A stretch of DNA of 64,000 bases from Butyrivibrio sp. CB08 (GTDB lineage: Bacteria > Bacillota > Clostridia > Lachnospirales > Lachnospiraceae): the NCBI RefSeq assembly GCF_003625485.1, contig NZ_RAIR01000002.1:310001-374000 (forward strand). The letters are read 5' to 3'. Shown here piece by piece: positions 7,201-16,434 of the stretch. Below the pieces are notes generated by a model, which was not told the origin of the DNA, did not search any database, and saw nothing but the letters and a program-made list of their open reading frames with translations. Positions within the stretch are counted from its first letter, which is position 1. Each line of letters opens with the position of its first letter. A program made the translations under genes and the position numbers.

Positions 7201-8118
7201 TTATCTCTTTTTGCCTTTGCTGTAGTCAGGTCTCATGCCCTTGAGCTCAGAGTATATCACCTTGTAATTGTCATATCGAACCTTCGATACTTCTCCAGCC
7301 TCAACAGCTTTTTTAACGCCGCAGTCCGGCTCTGCTATATGAGAGCATCCGCCAAACCTGCACTCCGGCTCATATTTTTCAAACTCCGGATAGTATCCCA
7401 TAAGGGAATCCGTTGTGACATCTCTTAGCTCCAGTGAAGTGAAGCCAGGAGTGTCAATGATAAAGGTCTCCTGCTGTTCGTCCGTCAGCTCTTTTACCAG
7501 AAACAGCTCTGAATGCCTTGTGGTATTCTTGCCCCTGTCGATCTTCCTTGAAAGCTCTCCAGTCTGCATCCCAGCATCAGGAACAAGCTTATTTAAAAGA
7601 GATGACTTACCAACGCCACTTGGTCCAGCCAGGGTAGAGGTCTTGCCCTTTAAAAGAGCTTTGAGCTCATCAAGGCCCCTTTCCTCTTTGACGCTGATAA
7701 ACAGAACTCTGTAGCCGCACTTCTCGTAAGCGTCGTAGAGCTCCTGCTGTTCCTCTTTTGTTGCGATGTCCTGCTTGTTAAAGCAGATGATGACCGGAAG
7801 CCCATACTGCCTCATCATGATAAGAAACTTATCAAGAAGGTTGTAGTTGGGATTTGGCTTGACGATGGCAAACAAAATAACCGCCTGGTCGACGTTGGCA
7901 ACAGGCGGTCTTATAAGTGCGTTGGTCCTTGGCAGGATCTTCACAAGATTGCCCTGCCTGGTGTCCTCATCTATTATTTCGATCTCAACGTTATCGCCAA
8001 CTATTGGTTTTATATTGTCCTTGCGGAAGATTCCCTTGGCCTTACACTCATAGACTGTCTGGCCCTTGACCTCCACATAATAAAACCCGGCGATACCCTT
8101 CATAATCTTTCCCTGCAT
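7201..8118 (-). CDS. rsgA: Ribosome small-subunit GTPase RsgA (YjeQ/CpgA)
   Basis: 305 residues. An N-terminal OB-fold (about 1-70) is followed by the circularly permuted GTPase with CFNKQDIA (G4), GPSGVGKSSLLNKL (Walker A/G1) and DTPGFTS (G3), then a C-terminal zinc site CRFGGCSHIAEPDC. It matures the 30S subunit late in assembly. The start at 8118 gives MQGKIMKGIAGFYYV, matching the usual family start; an ATG five codons later has a nearer AGGGA ribosome site. It follows pknB by six bases, the standard Firmicutes order prpC-pknB-rsgA. Confidence 0.95.
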   Translation of the reverse strand: MQGKIMKGIAGFYYVEVKGQTVYECKAKGIFRKDNIKPIVGDNVEIEIIDEDTRQGNLVKILPRTNALIRPPVANVDQAVILFAIVKPNPNYNLLDKFLIMMRQYGLPVIICFNKQDIATKEEQQELYDAYEKCGYRVLFISVKEERGLDELKALLKGKTSTLAGPSGVGKSSLLNKLVPDAGMQTGELSRKIDRGKNTTRHSELFLVKELTDEQQETFIIDTPGFTSLELRDVTTDSLMGYYPEFEKYEPECRFGGCSHIAEPDCGVKKAVEAGEVSKVRYDNYKVIYSELKGMRPDYSKGKKR

Positions 8119-8124
8119 ATAGGG

Positions 8125-10161
8125 TTAATTCTCCTGAGTAAATGTCACTGCTCTGGTTACTGTGTAATCAACTGGCTGACCACCAGTTGTCTCTCCTGTT
8201 TCAGGATTGGTGGTTGTTGGTGTTGTTGCTGTATAGACAAAGGTAATAGTACCGGTAGGTGCTGTGATACCCTTGTAGTTTCCTACTACTGGAAAATCTG
8301 ATGTTGTTGTGCTAAGAAGTGTTGTTCCATCTGATGTTACGAGAGTTACCTTAACCGGGATTCCGTAGTTGTAGTTCTCACCCTCAGTTGGAGCATCAAT
8401 TCTTGCGTCATAGCTGTAAGTTACCGTTGCTGGTCCTGTTGAGAGTTCCATGTTGATCTTGGTTCCCTCAGAAACTGAAGTGCCAAAAGCGATGCTCTGG
8501 GCACAGATCTTGCCTGTAAGGTTTGCATCCTCGTTGGATGTCTGGACGATTGTTCCCTGCTGAAGTCCAGCTTCAACAAGTGCTATAACTGCATCCTCTT
8601 CTGTCATGCCAATAACATTTGGAACTGTAACCTGCCCCTCTGATACTGCAGTTGAAACCTCGGTAGTTGCTGCCTTGGCGTCGTAATTGGATCCGTCGCT
8701 GACATAGAGCTTGATGGTCGCTCCGCTCTTAGCTCTCTCACCTGCTGAAGGTGATGTGGATACTACTGTATCCTTGGCTGCTGTATTCTTGGAATCAGCT
8801 TCTTTTGTTACCTTGAATCCCTTGTCATCCTGAAGGATAGATACAGCCTCTGCATAGGTTTTGCCTGATACATCAGGAATCTGAATGCCATCTGCATTGT
8901 CACCTGACTCTGTAACTGATGAAAGCTCAGAGCTTGCATTCTCTGAAGATTCATCTGATCCGCCAAAGAGTCCAAGACTTCTTCCAAGAAGAAGGATAAC
9001 TATAAAGCCAACAAGAGCTGCTGAGATAATAGCCATTACTATGGTCATCTTCTCGATCTTGTTATTATTCTGATTGGACTGGGCAGGGCGGCGTCTTGGC
9101 TGCCTTGGCCTGTCATAGTCATAGAGATCTTCCATCTCGTCGTAGTCAGATCTCTTTTTCCTGCGACCATCGTCGTAGTCATCGTAGCGATCGTCCTCGT
9201 CGTACTCGCCCATTACATCAGTCTTGAGTCTCATGGTCTCAGATTCTGCAAGGCGATCATCAGCTTCTCTCATCTCCTCTTCGGAAGCAACTCTTGTTGC
9301 GCCCTCTTCGTCAGGGTCAACCAAGTTTACGAAGTCCTTGTCAGGAGTGATAAGAGATTTCTTGAGGTCTGCAATAAGCTCTGCGGCGCTCTGATAACGT
9401 CTGTCAGGGCTCTTCTGGCAGCACTTAAGGACTATCTTCTCGACGCTAATAGGAATCTCGTCGTTGTATTCAACCGGGCTTGGAAGGTCCTCCTGAATGT
9501 GCTTAATGGCGATGGCAACTGTTGTATCGCCGTTAAAAGGAACTCTTCCTGTGAGCATCTCAAAAAGAGTAATACCAAGTGAATAGATATCACTCTTGGC
9601 ATCACTGTAACCACCTCTTGCCTGCTCAGGTGAGGTGTAATGAACTGAACCCATTACGTTGCTGGTAATGGTGTTGCTGGTTGCAGCCTTGGCGATACCA
9701 AAGTCTGTAACCTTAACCTTGCCTTCCTTGCTGATCATAATGTTCTGAGGCTTGATATCCCTGTGGATAATGCCGTTGTTATGAGCAGCTTCAAGGCCCA
9801 TTGCAACCTGGATTGCAATGCTGACAGCCTCTTTTACGGAGAGGCGGGATTTCTTTTCAATATATTTCTTAAGAGTGATACCATCAACCAGCTCCATAAC
9901 AATGTAGTTGATGCCATCCTCGTCGCCTACGTCATAGACATTAACTGTGTTTGGATGCAGAAGTCCCGCTGTGGACTGCGCCTCAACGCGGAATTTTGAA
10001 ACGAAGTTCTCATTCTCAGAAAACTCCTGTTTGAGCACCTTAACAGCTACAAGTCTGTTCAGTTTATGATCTTTTGCCTTATAAACATCGGACATACCGC
10101 CGGTGCCAATCTTCTCAAGCACCTCATAGCGATCGCCGATCACCATCCCTATCTTAACCAT
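8125..10161 (-). CDS. pknB: Membrane Ser/Thr protein kinase with PASTA domains (PrkC/Stk1/PknB)
   Basis: 678 residues. Kinase domain 11-275 has the glycine loop GTGGMSDVYKA, the catalytic Lys in VAVKVLK, HRDIKPQN and DFG, and the PEQA substrate motif. An Asp/Arg/Tyr-rich juxtamembrane segment precedes one TM helix near 375. Outside are two PASTA domains (IPDVSGKTYAEAV and VPNVIGMTEEDAV), fewer than the three or more common in Bacilli, then an extra Thr-rich beta-type domain of about 110 residues. PASTA kinases bind muropeptides or lipid II and control cell-wall growth. The gene overlaps prpC by eight bases, and its ribosome site GGAGG lies inside prpC. Confidence 0.95.
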   Translation of the reverse strand: MVKIGMVIGDRYEVLEKIGTGGMSDVYKAKDHKLNRLVAVKVLKQEFSENENFVSKFRVEAQSTAGLLHPNTVNVYDVGDEDGINYIVMELVDGITLKKYIEKKSRLSVKEAVSIAIQVAMGLEAAHNNGIIHRDIKPQNIMISKEGKVKVTDFGIAKAATSNTITSNVMGSVHYTSPEQARGGYSDAKSDIYSLGITLFEMLTGRVPFNGDTTVAIAIKHIQEDLPSPVEYNDEIPISVEKIVLKCCQKSPDRRYQSAAELIADLKKSLITPDKDFVNLVDPDEEGATRVASEEEMREADDRLAESETMRLKTDVMGEYDEDDRYDDYDDGRRKKRSDYDEMEDLYDYDRPRQPRRRPAQSNQNNNKIEKMTIVMAIISAALVGFIVILLLGRSLGLFGGSDESSENASSELSSVTESGDNADGIQIPDVSGKTYAEAVSILQDDKGFKVTKEADSKNTAAKDTVVSTSPSAGERAKSGATIKLYVSDGSNYDAKAATTEVSTAVSEGQVTVPNVIGMTEEDAVIALVEAGLQQGTIVQTSNEDANLTGKICAQSIAFGTSVSEGTKINMELSTGPATVTYSYDARIDAPTEGENYNYGIPVKVTLVTSDGTTLLSTTTSDFPVVGNYKGITAPTGTITFVYTATTPTTTNPETGETTGGQPVDYTVTRAVTFTQEN

Positions 10162-10915
10162 CTATTCCTCCATCGCGCGGGGTCTCTTCTGCAAAGGGCT
10201 CGATCAGAATAACTGCAATGTTGTCCTTACCGCCATTGTTGTTGGCAGCCACAACGAGCTTCTGAGCCTTCTCGACAATATCCCTCTGGCCGCTTACTAT
10301 CATGCGGATCTCTTCATCCTCAAGCATGTTAGTAAGGCCGTCAGAACACAGAAGGACCATGTCCCCACGATTTAATTCCACATTAAAAAAGTCGATGTCT
10401 ACTGTCTCAGTGGCACCGATTGCCCTGGTAATGATATTTTTATCCAGATGAGTCCTTGCGGTCTCTCTGTCAATACCACCCATTCTGACCATCTCTTCCA
10501 CCAGGGAGTGATCCCTTGTGATCTGAGTGATCTTGTCGTTGATAACGTAAAGTCTTGAATCTCCTACATTGGCTACCTGAAGGTATCTGCCAAGGACTGT
10601 ACACGCCACAACTGTGGTACCCATTCCGAATAGTTCCTCGTTTTCAGCAGCCTTATCTCTAAGCTTTTTGTTGGCAATCTTGATGGCATTCTCCAGAATC
10701 TTAACCGGACTCTGCTCAAAGCTGCGCTCAATCTCTTCAACCATTGTGTCTACTGTAAACCTTGAAGCATAGTCGCCAGCGTTGTGGCCACCCATGCCAT
10801 CAGCAACAATGAACACGTTGGAGAGATTGCCTATCTTCCTGTCGGAGGAAAAGACATAATCCTGATTCAGTTTTCTCTTTTTTCCGATGTCCGTAATGGA
10901 AAAAGTCTTAAGCAA
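10154..10915 (-). CDS. prpC: PP2C-family protein phosphatase (PrpC/Stp)
   Basis: 253 residues with the PP2C metal-site motifs: NQDYVF near residue 17, VADGMGGHNAGDYAS, GDSRLYVI, LLCSDGLTNML and GGKDNIAVILI. It removes phosphate from targets of the PASTA kinase encoded next and needs Mn or Mg. The start is TTG, five bases after GGGAGG; no ATG in frame gives a better match to the usual MxxFxxTDxGxxRxxNQD start. Overlap with pknB indicates coupled translation of kinase and phosphatase. Confidence 0.93.
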   Translation of the reverse strand: MLKTFSITDIGKKRKLNQDYVFSSDRKIGNLSNVFIVADGMGGHNAGDYASRFTVDTMVEEIERSFEQSPVKILENAIKIANKKLRDKAAENEELFGMGTTVVACTVLGRYLQVANVGDSRLYVINDKITQITRDHSLVEEMVRMGGIDRETARTHLDKNIITRAIGATETVDIDFFNVELNRGDMVLLCSDGLTNMLEDEEIRMIVSGQRDIVEKAQKLVVAANNNGGKDNIAVILIEPFAEETPRDGGIDG

Positions 10916-10969
10916 AATTGCCTCCCGGTGGAACTAGTAAATTTCATCATGGAAAAAAAGCAGGTGGTA

Positions 10970-12034
10970 CTACTTCCCTTCTAAATGACGCCTTCTTAGC
11001 TGTCCGCAGGCGCCATCAATATCCCTGCCCATTTCTCTTCTAATAGTAACATTTATTCGGCTTTTTTCAAGTTTATTTTTGAACTCCAGAGCCCCAGAGC
11101 GGTCTGTAGGCCTATAGTCTCTCTCCTTGATAGGATTTACCGGAATGAGATTGACTACCGCGTTAAGACCTGACAAAAGAGCTGACAACTGTCTGGCATC
11201 TTCATCAGTATCATTGACTCCTGCTACCAGCGAATATTCGAAGGTAAGCTGCCTTCCAGTCTTGTCAAAATAAGTCCTGCAGGCATCCAAAACCTCACTG
11301 ATGCTGTAAGTATTGGCTATTGGCATCAGCTCTTTTCTCTTGGCATCGTTGCTTGCATGGAGAGAAAGCGCCAGGTTGATGGACAGCTTCTCATCTGCAA
11401 GTCTTAAGATGTTTGGCACTATTCCGCAGGTTGAGACTGTAAGATTTCTCTGTCCAAGGTTCATTCCGTTCTCATCTGTCAGGAGCCTTATGAACTTAAG
11501 GACATTGTCGTAGTTATCAAGGGGCTCTCCGCTTCCCATGACTACAACTCTTCCGATCTTTTCGCCTGTGTACCTTGAAATGGAATAGATCTGATCCAGC
11601 ATTTCTGAAGGAAGAAGGTTTCTCACAACGCCGTCTAAGGTAGATGCGCAGAACTTACAGCCCATACGACATCCAACCTGGGATGATATGCAGACGCTGA
11701 CTCCAAACCTGTACTTCATAAAGACGCTCTCAATGACGTTTCCATCTGAGAGAGCAAAGAGGAATTTTTTGGTCTCATCTATGTGAGACTCCTGAACCTC
11801 TACCACCTCAAGGCTGGTGTAAGAAAAGCCCTCTTTAAGCTTCTCTTTAAGAGCCTTGGGGATATTGGTCATATCTTCATACCCTGCTGCCTGCTTGACG
11901 TGCAGCCACTGATAGAGCTGCCCCGCCCTAAATGCTGGCTCACCCAGGTCTTTGATGCACTGGGTAAGCTCTGGCAGATCCAGGGATTTTAAATCTATTT
12001 TGTTATCTACTGCTCTAATATAATCTTTATCCAT
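10970..12034 (-). CDS. rlmN: 23S rRNA/tRNA adenine-C2 methyltransferase RlmN (radical SAM)
   Basis: 354 residues. The radical SAM cluster motif is CRMGCKFC in the middle, after GVSVCISSQVG. The GSGEPLDNYDN segment and the C-terminal CGQLRRR give the second methyl-carrying Cys. It methylates A2503 of 23S rRNA and A37 of some tRNAs. A canonical position between rsmB and prpC is interrupted only by the MacB-type permease. No good ribosome site is visible before ATG 12034. Confidence 0.95.
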   Translation of the reverse strand: MDKDYIRAVDNKIDLKSLDLPELTQCIKDLGEPAFRAGQLYQWLHVKQAAGYEDMTNIPKALKEKLKEGFSYTSLEVVEVQESHIDETKKFLFALSDGNVIESVFMKYRFGVSVCISSQVGCRMGCKFCASTLDGVVRNLLPSEMLDQIYSISRYTGEKIGRVVVMGSGEPLDNYDNVLKFIRLLTDENGMNLGQRNLTVSTCGIVPNILRLADEKLSINLALSLHASNDAKRKELMPIANTYSISEVLDACRTYFDKTGRQLTFEYSLVAGVNDTDEDARQLSALLSGLNAVVNLIPVNPIKERDYRPTDRSGALEFKNKLEKSRINVTIRREMGRDIDGACGQLRRRHLEGK

Positions 12035-12057
12035 ATCTAAAACATGCGCGTAGGCGC

Positions 12058-13272
12058 TTACTCGGTTCTAAGGGCCTCAATAGGATCCAGCTTGGCTGCT
12101 CTCCTTGCGGGATAGATACCAAAGAAAAGACCTATTCCTGTTGAGATCATAACGACCACAGTAACCAGCACCGGATTAACAACAAAGGAGAATCCAACCA
12201 CCTTACAGATAAGGAATGCCACAGACAGACCAAAGATAATACCTATGATACCTCCTGTGAAGGTAAGGATTGCTGCCTCAGCAAGGAACTGCACCAAAAT
12301 AGATGATGTCCTGGCACCAAGGGACTTTCTGATACCGATCTCCCTTGTTCTCTCTGTAACTGAAACCGTCATGATGTTCATAACACCGATACCACCTACA
12401 AGAAGTGAAATAGCGGCGATGATGGCTACTACTGAAGTGATGATGCTAAGGATCGAATTGGTTGTGGCATCAAAGCCATAACCTGATGAGATCTTAACCG
12501 CATTCTCTCCTCTAAGGCCCATGACATTTTCAACAACAGCTCTTGCCTGAGAGAGAACCTTGTTCTTGTTCTCACTGTCAAGATAGATGGTAAAAGAGGT
12601 GATTCCGGTATCAATATTAAGATCAAAAGACTTGGCAACTGATGTAAAAGGCGCATTTCCAGCAACCATTGCATCGTCGCCCCAGGCTGCAAAGGCGATA
12701 TCCATTGAGGTATCTTCTCTTACGCCTATTACTGTAAATTCTGCAGTCAGATCGAAGGCTGTTATCTCAACAACCTCACCAACAACCTCTTCGTATCCAA
12801 AGAGCTTGTTGGCAGCGCTCTGACTGATAACGCACACATTTTTGGCTTCATCCACGTCGTTCTTGGTGTAGTATCTGCCGTGGAGCATCTTAACTCCGCC
12901 GCTTTCCTGAGAGGCCTCCATACCGCCTTCAAGCTGCATGGAAAAAGAACCTCTATTTCCAACGGCTGTTCCATAGGCAGAGTTTCCTGCGCTGATGCCG
13001 TAGATATCCTTAATCGCATCCTGTATAGTCAGGAGCTGATCATAACTAAAAGACTTGTCTGTCTTGGTGTCATCAAGTGAAACACTTACTGTTGTAGCGC
13101 CGATGGTATCCATCTCGCTGTTTACTGTCTCCTTCATGCCATCACCAATGATAAGCACTGTGAGCACGGCTGAAATACCAATGATAATACCAAGCATTGT
13201 AAGAAATGATCTGCCCTTGTTGTTACCAATGCTGGACAGAGCACTTTTAATATACTCTCCAAAAGTTCCCAT
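12058..13272 (-). CDS. MacB/FtsX-type ABC transporter permease, no ATPase nearby
   Basis: 404 residues: TM1 near residue 20-45 ([20 protein letters not shown]), a large extracytoplasmic MacB_PCD domain to about 270, then three TM helices with [28 protein letters not shown], the hallmark of the FtsX/MacB family, and the ending [20 protein letters not shown]. Such proteins transmit force across the membrane or export peptides and antibiotics with a partner LolD-like ATPase. No ATPase gene is in this operon or window, so the partner must be elsewhere. Ribosome site GGGAG. Its place between rsmB and rlmN is not the usual operon content. Confidence 0.85.
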   Translation of the reverse strand: MGTFGEYIKSALSSIGNNKGRSFLTMLGIIIGISAVLTVLIIGDGMKETVNSEMDTIGATTVSVSLDDTKTDKSFSYDQLLTIQDAIKDIYGISAGNSAYGTAVGNRGSFSMQLEGGMEASQESGGVKMLHGRYYTKNDVDEAKNVCVISQSAANKLFGYEEVVGEVVEITAFDLTAEFTVIGVREDTSMDIAFAAWGDDAMVAGNAPFTSVAKSFDLNIDTGITSFTIYLDSENKNKVLSQARAVVENVMGLRGENAVKISSGYGFDATTNSILSIITSVVAIIAAISLLVGGIGVMNIMTVSVTERTREIGIRKSLGARTSSILVQFLAEAAILTFTGGIIGIIFGLSVAFLICKVVGFSFVVNPVLVTVVVMISTGIGLFFGIYPARRAAKLDPIEALRTE

Positions 13273-13287
13273 TTTCTAAACTCCCAT

Positions 13288-14688
13288 TTAAACTCTCCTG
13301 AGTTTCCCAATGAAGAATCCGTCGGTGCCAAAGGCTCCAGGGATAAGCTGTATATATCCATTTTTTGCGGACTTTACAAGCTCTTTTCCCGCATCACCCT
13401 CTGTGAGGGCCTTTGGAAGGCTATCTGAAAAGTCCACAGCTTCAAAAGGAAGCTCAGCACAAATTCGTTTACACATTTCCTCGTTTTCTGCCCTGTTTAC
13501 GGTACAGGTGGAGTACATCAGGGTTCCACCTGGCTTGACGTAATCCCAGACAGTTTTAATGATCTCCCATTGAAGAGCGGATAGTTCCATAAGCCCTTTT
13601 CTGGAAGCGTTGTATTTAATGTCGTTTTTTCTGCCAATAATGCCAAGCCCTGAGCATGGAAGGTCGAGATAGATCACATCTGCCTTATTCTCCATGTTGC
13701 GGTCATGGATCTTGGCGTCGTGCATCTCTACCTTAAGATTTGTAAGCCCCATTCTCTCGGCATTTTCCCTTATAAGCTCGCACTTCCTCTCAGATACATC
13801 CCTTGAAAGAACTGTGCCAGCCCTCTGGGCCGCGTGAAGACTCTTGCCCCCTGGCGCTGCGCACACGTCAACTACTACGTGCTGGGGTTCTATCCCCGCT
13901 ATCTCAGTCACCAGCATTGAGCTCACGTCCTGGACAAAGAATACTCCTTCATCAAATCCTGGTAAGAATCTTATATTATCTGTCTTTTCCAGGTCAAGTG
14001 CATATGGAAGAATATTGCTTCTTTTTACCACCGCACCTGCTGCCTCTAACTTCTCAATATACCTGGAAAATAGCGCATCTTCGGTATCATTTTCCTGCCC
14101 ATAAACTTTTTTTAAAGTCTCAGGATTAATTCTTATTGTAGTAGGTCTTGGCTCAAGGAAAAACGAAAGAATCCCTTCTGTTTTCTCAAAGCCGTAATTT
14201 TCAAGCCACATGTTACAGATCCACTCTGGCATGGAATAGCAGGTGGACAGGTACTTGGCTCCGCCATCAACAGACTTGTCAGGGTATGTGATCTTATCTT
14301 TTCCCCTGGCAATGTTGCGAAGCACTCCGTTAACAAAGCCCTTGAGCCCTGAAAACTTGTGTTTCTGGGCAAGCTTGACTGCCTCGTTGCAGGCCGCAGA
14401 ATCAGGGATAGCATCCATGAACATGATCTGGTAGACGCTCATCCTAAGTAGATTCCTGATAAATGGCTGCATCTTAGCTACAGGAGTCTTGGAAAAAGAG
14501 TCAAGGATATAGTCGATCTGAATCTGCCTCTCGATACATCCGTCCACGACCCTCTTCATAAAGGCCTTGTCCCTGGTCTCAAGATAATCATATTTATTCA
14601 GGCTGTCTTTTAAAAGAGATGGCTTACGAACGCCATCTCTCTCGTATTCTATGAGAATATTTAAAACCAGTTCCCTGACATTAGCCAT
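13288..14688 (-). CDS. rsmB: 16S rRNA cytosine-C5 methyltransferase RsmB (Sun/Fmu)
   Basis: 466 residues. The N-terminal NusB-like helical domain (1-140) is followed by the SAM-binding methyltransferase domain with CAAPGGKSLHAA (motif I), LDLPCSGLGIIGRKNDI (first Cys) and the catalytic MYSTCTVNRAENEEM. It makes m5C967 in 16S rRNA. It sits between yugP and the MacB-type gene in the fmt-rsmB-rlmN operon. Confidence 0.95.
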   Translation of the reverse strand: MANVRELVLNILIEYERDGVRKPSLLKDSLNKYDYLETRDKAFMKRVVDGCIERQIQIDYILDSFSKTPVAKMQPFIRNLLRMSVYQIMFMDAIPDSAACNEAVKLAQKHKFSGLKGFVNGVLRNIARGKDKITYPDKSVDGGAKYLSTCYSMPEWICNMWLENYGFEKTEGILSFFLEPRPTTIRINPETLKKVYGQENDTEDALFSRYIEKLEAAGAVVKRSNILPYALDLEKTDNIRFLPGFDEGVFFVQDVSSMLVTEIAGIEPQHVVVDVCAAPGGKSLHAAQRAGTVLSRDVSERKCELIRENAERMGLTNLKVEMHDAKIHDRNMENKADVIYLDLPCSGLGIIGRKNDIKYNASRKGLMELSALQWEIIKTVWDYVKPGGTLMYSTCTVNRAENEEMCKRICAELPFEAVDFSDSLPKALTEGDAGKELVKSAKNGYIQLIPGAFGTDGFFIGKLRRV

Positions 14689-14696
14689 AAACTAAA

Positions 14697-15395
14697 TTAG
14701 TCCCTTCGTCTGTTTAGTAACACAAATCTCATGAGCTGTACAACAGCTGCTGCAGTGCTGGCAACATAGGTCATTGCCGCTGCTCCAAGTACTTTCTTAC
14801 CGCCGCCGATTTCTTCAAAGGACAAAAGCCCTGTGTTTTCAAGAACTGCAAGAGCTCTTCTGCTGGCATCAAACTCAACAGGAAGAGTAACCACCTGGAA
14901 AAGAACTGCCAGAGAGAATACCCATATTCCAACAGTAACAAGTGGTGAAAAGCTAAGGAACAGTCCAAGAATGATGATCGGAACACCTGCCTTGGAACCA
15001 AAGCTTGCCATTGGCAGGATAGCTGTCCTTATCCTGAGAGGAAGATATCCTTCCTCATGCTGCATAACATGTCCGCACTCGTGGGCTGCAACGCTTATTG
15101 CCGCAACACTGGCTGAGTTATATGTAGACTCAGAAAGATTAACTGCCTTGTTTCTTGGATCGAAGTGATCTGTAAGATCACCGCCAACATACTGGACGAT
15201 AACATCATCTATTCCGCTTCGTCTTAAGATCTCAAGAGCTGCCTGGGCGCCAGTAAGGCCGCATCCGGCTTTTACCTTGGCAAACTTCTTATAAACGGAC
15301 TTTACCCTGAAGCTTGCTATCATGCACACAACTGCCATGACGATCATCAGGATATACATCAGAAAATCAACATTAATTCCACTTGAGTAATTCAT
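14697..15395 (-). CDS. yugP: Membrane zinc metallopeptidase of the YugP family
   Basis: 232 residues, four hydrophobic segments, and the zinc motif HECGHVMQHEEGY (HExxH variant HECGH) in a cytoplasmic loop, followed by a long hydrophobic C-terminal half. Family members lie beside fmt and rsmB in many Firmicutes; the substrate is unknown. The start is set at ATG 15395, five bases after AGAGG; an upstream in-frame GTG would fall in that ribosome site. Confidence 0.88.
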   Translation of the reverse strand: MNYSSGINVDFLMYILMIVMAVVCMIASFRVKSVYKKFAKVKAGCGLTGAQAALEILRRSGIDDVIVQYVGGDLTDHFDPRNKAVNLSESTYNSASVAAISVAAHECGHVMQHEEGYLPLRIRTAILPMASFGSKAGVPIIILGLFLSFSPLVTVGIWVFSLAVLFQVVTLPVEFDASRRALAVLENTGLLSFEEIGGGKKVLGAAAMTYVASTAAAVVQLMRFVLLNRRRD

Positions 15396-15405
15396 AGTCA
15401 CCTCT

Positions 15406-16395
15406 TCACTTTAAGATTGTTCCTACCTCCAGCTTGTTTCCAAGCAGGAAGGACTTAACATCCATTCTTTTTTTCCCCTCAAGCTGAACTTCTAATATCT
15501 GCAGGTAATCGCTTCCGCAATTTACCACAAATGAATCTCTGGTCAAAAGAGCTATCGCTCCCGGCTGGCTGTTTGCGGCAGTTTCAGCACTCTTGCCGCT
15601 AAGCTCAGAGTAGTCTTTGGCAAGCCTCTGGAAATCTATCTCAGATAAGGTCCTGGCCTGCCAGATCTTAAGCATCTTGTTTCCAAGATATGTAAAGGCT
15701 GAAGGCCATGGATTAAGGCCTCTTACCAGGTTTCTGATATCCTCAGCATCCTGCTCAAAATCAATCCTTCCCATGTCCTTTGAAAGCTTACCACACTTGG
15801 TGGCTCTCTCCTCATCCTGAGGAACAGGAGTAAGCTCCCCTGCTTCGATCTTAGGAAGAGCCTCAACAATAAGCTCGCCGCCAAGAACCGAGAGCTTGTC
15901 AAAGAGCCCTCCACCTGTCTCATCATCAGTGATAGGTATCTCTCTCTGAAGAAGGATATCTCCAGTATCCATTCCGGCTGCCATCTGCATGATAGTTACG
16001 CCGGTAGTTTTTTTGCCATCAATGATAGCTTGCTGGATAGGAGCAGCTCCTCTGTACTCAGGGAGAATTGACGCATGGATATTGACGCATCCAAACTTTG
16101 GAATATCAAGGATCTCCTGGGACAGGATCTGTCCAAAGGCTGCTACCACATATATGTCAGCATCGTACTTTTTAAGCTCTTCTACGTTCTCAGGAAGTCT
16201 TATCCTGACTGGCTGAAAAACAGGAATCCCATGCTCAAGGGCACAGGCCTTAACATCTGAAATCTGAAGCTCTCCGCTTCTGCCCTTTGGCTTGTCAGGC
16301 TGTGTGACAGCAAGTACCACCTCGTGTCCAGCCTCAATTATCTTTTCAAGGGCTGACCTGGCAAAGTCGGGAGTCCCCATAAAAACTATCTTCAT
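15406..16395 (-). CDS. fmt: Methionyl-tRNA formyltransferase
   Basis: 329 residues, normal length. It has VFMGTPDFARSALEKI at the start, the catalytic NIHASILPEYRGAAPIQQAI segment (Asn-His), and VTIMQMAAGMDTGDIL, followed by the C-terminal OB domain (from about 210). It formylates initiator Met-tRNA, and the formyl group is later removed by the peptide deformylase encoded upstream in the same operon. AGGAGA lies 12 bases before the ATG, rather far. Confidence 0.96.
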   Translation of the reverse strand: MKIVFMGTPDFARSALEKIIEAGHEVVLAVTQPDKPKGRSGELQISDVKACALEHGIPVFQPVRIRLPENVEELKKYDADIYVVAAFGQILSQEILDIPKFGCVNIHASILPEYRGAAPIQQAIIDGKKTTGVTIMQMAAGMDTGDILLQREIPITDDETGGGLFDKLSVLGGELIVEALPKIEAGELTPVPQDEERATKCGKLSKDMGRIDFEQDAEDIRNLVRGLNPWPSAFTYLGNKMLKIWQARTLSEIDFQRLAKDYSELSGKSAETAANSQPGAIALLTRDSFVVNCGSDYLQILEVQLEGKKRMDVKSFLLGNKLEVGTILK

Positions 16396-16434
16396 ATTAT
16401 ATCTGTTCTCCTGAAAAATCTTATCATTATCTGT

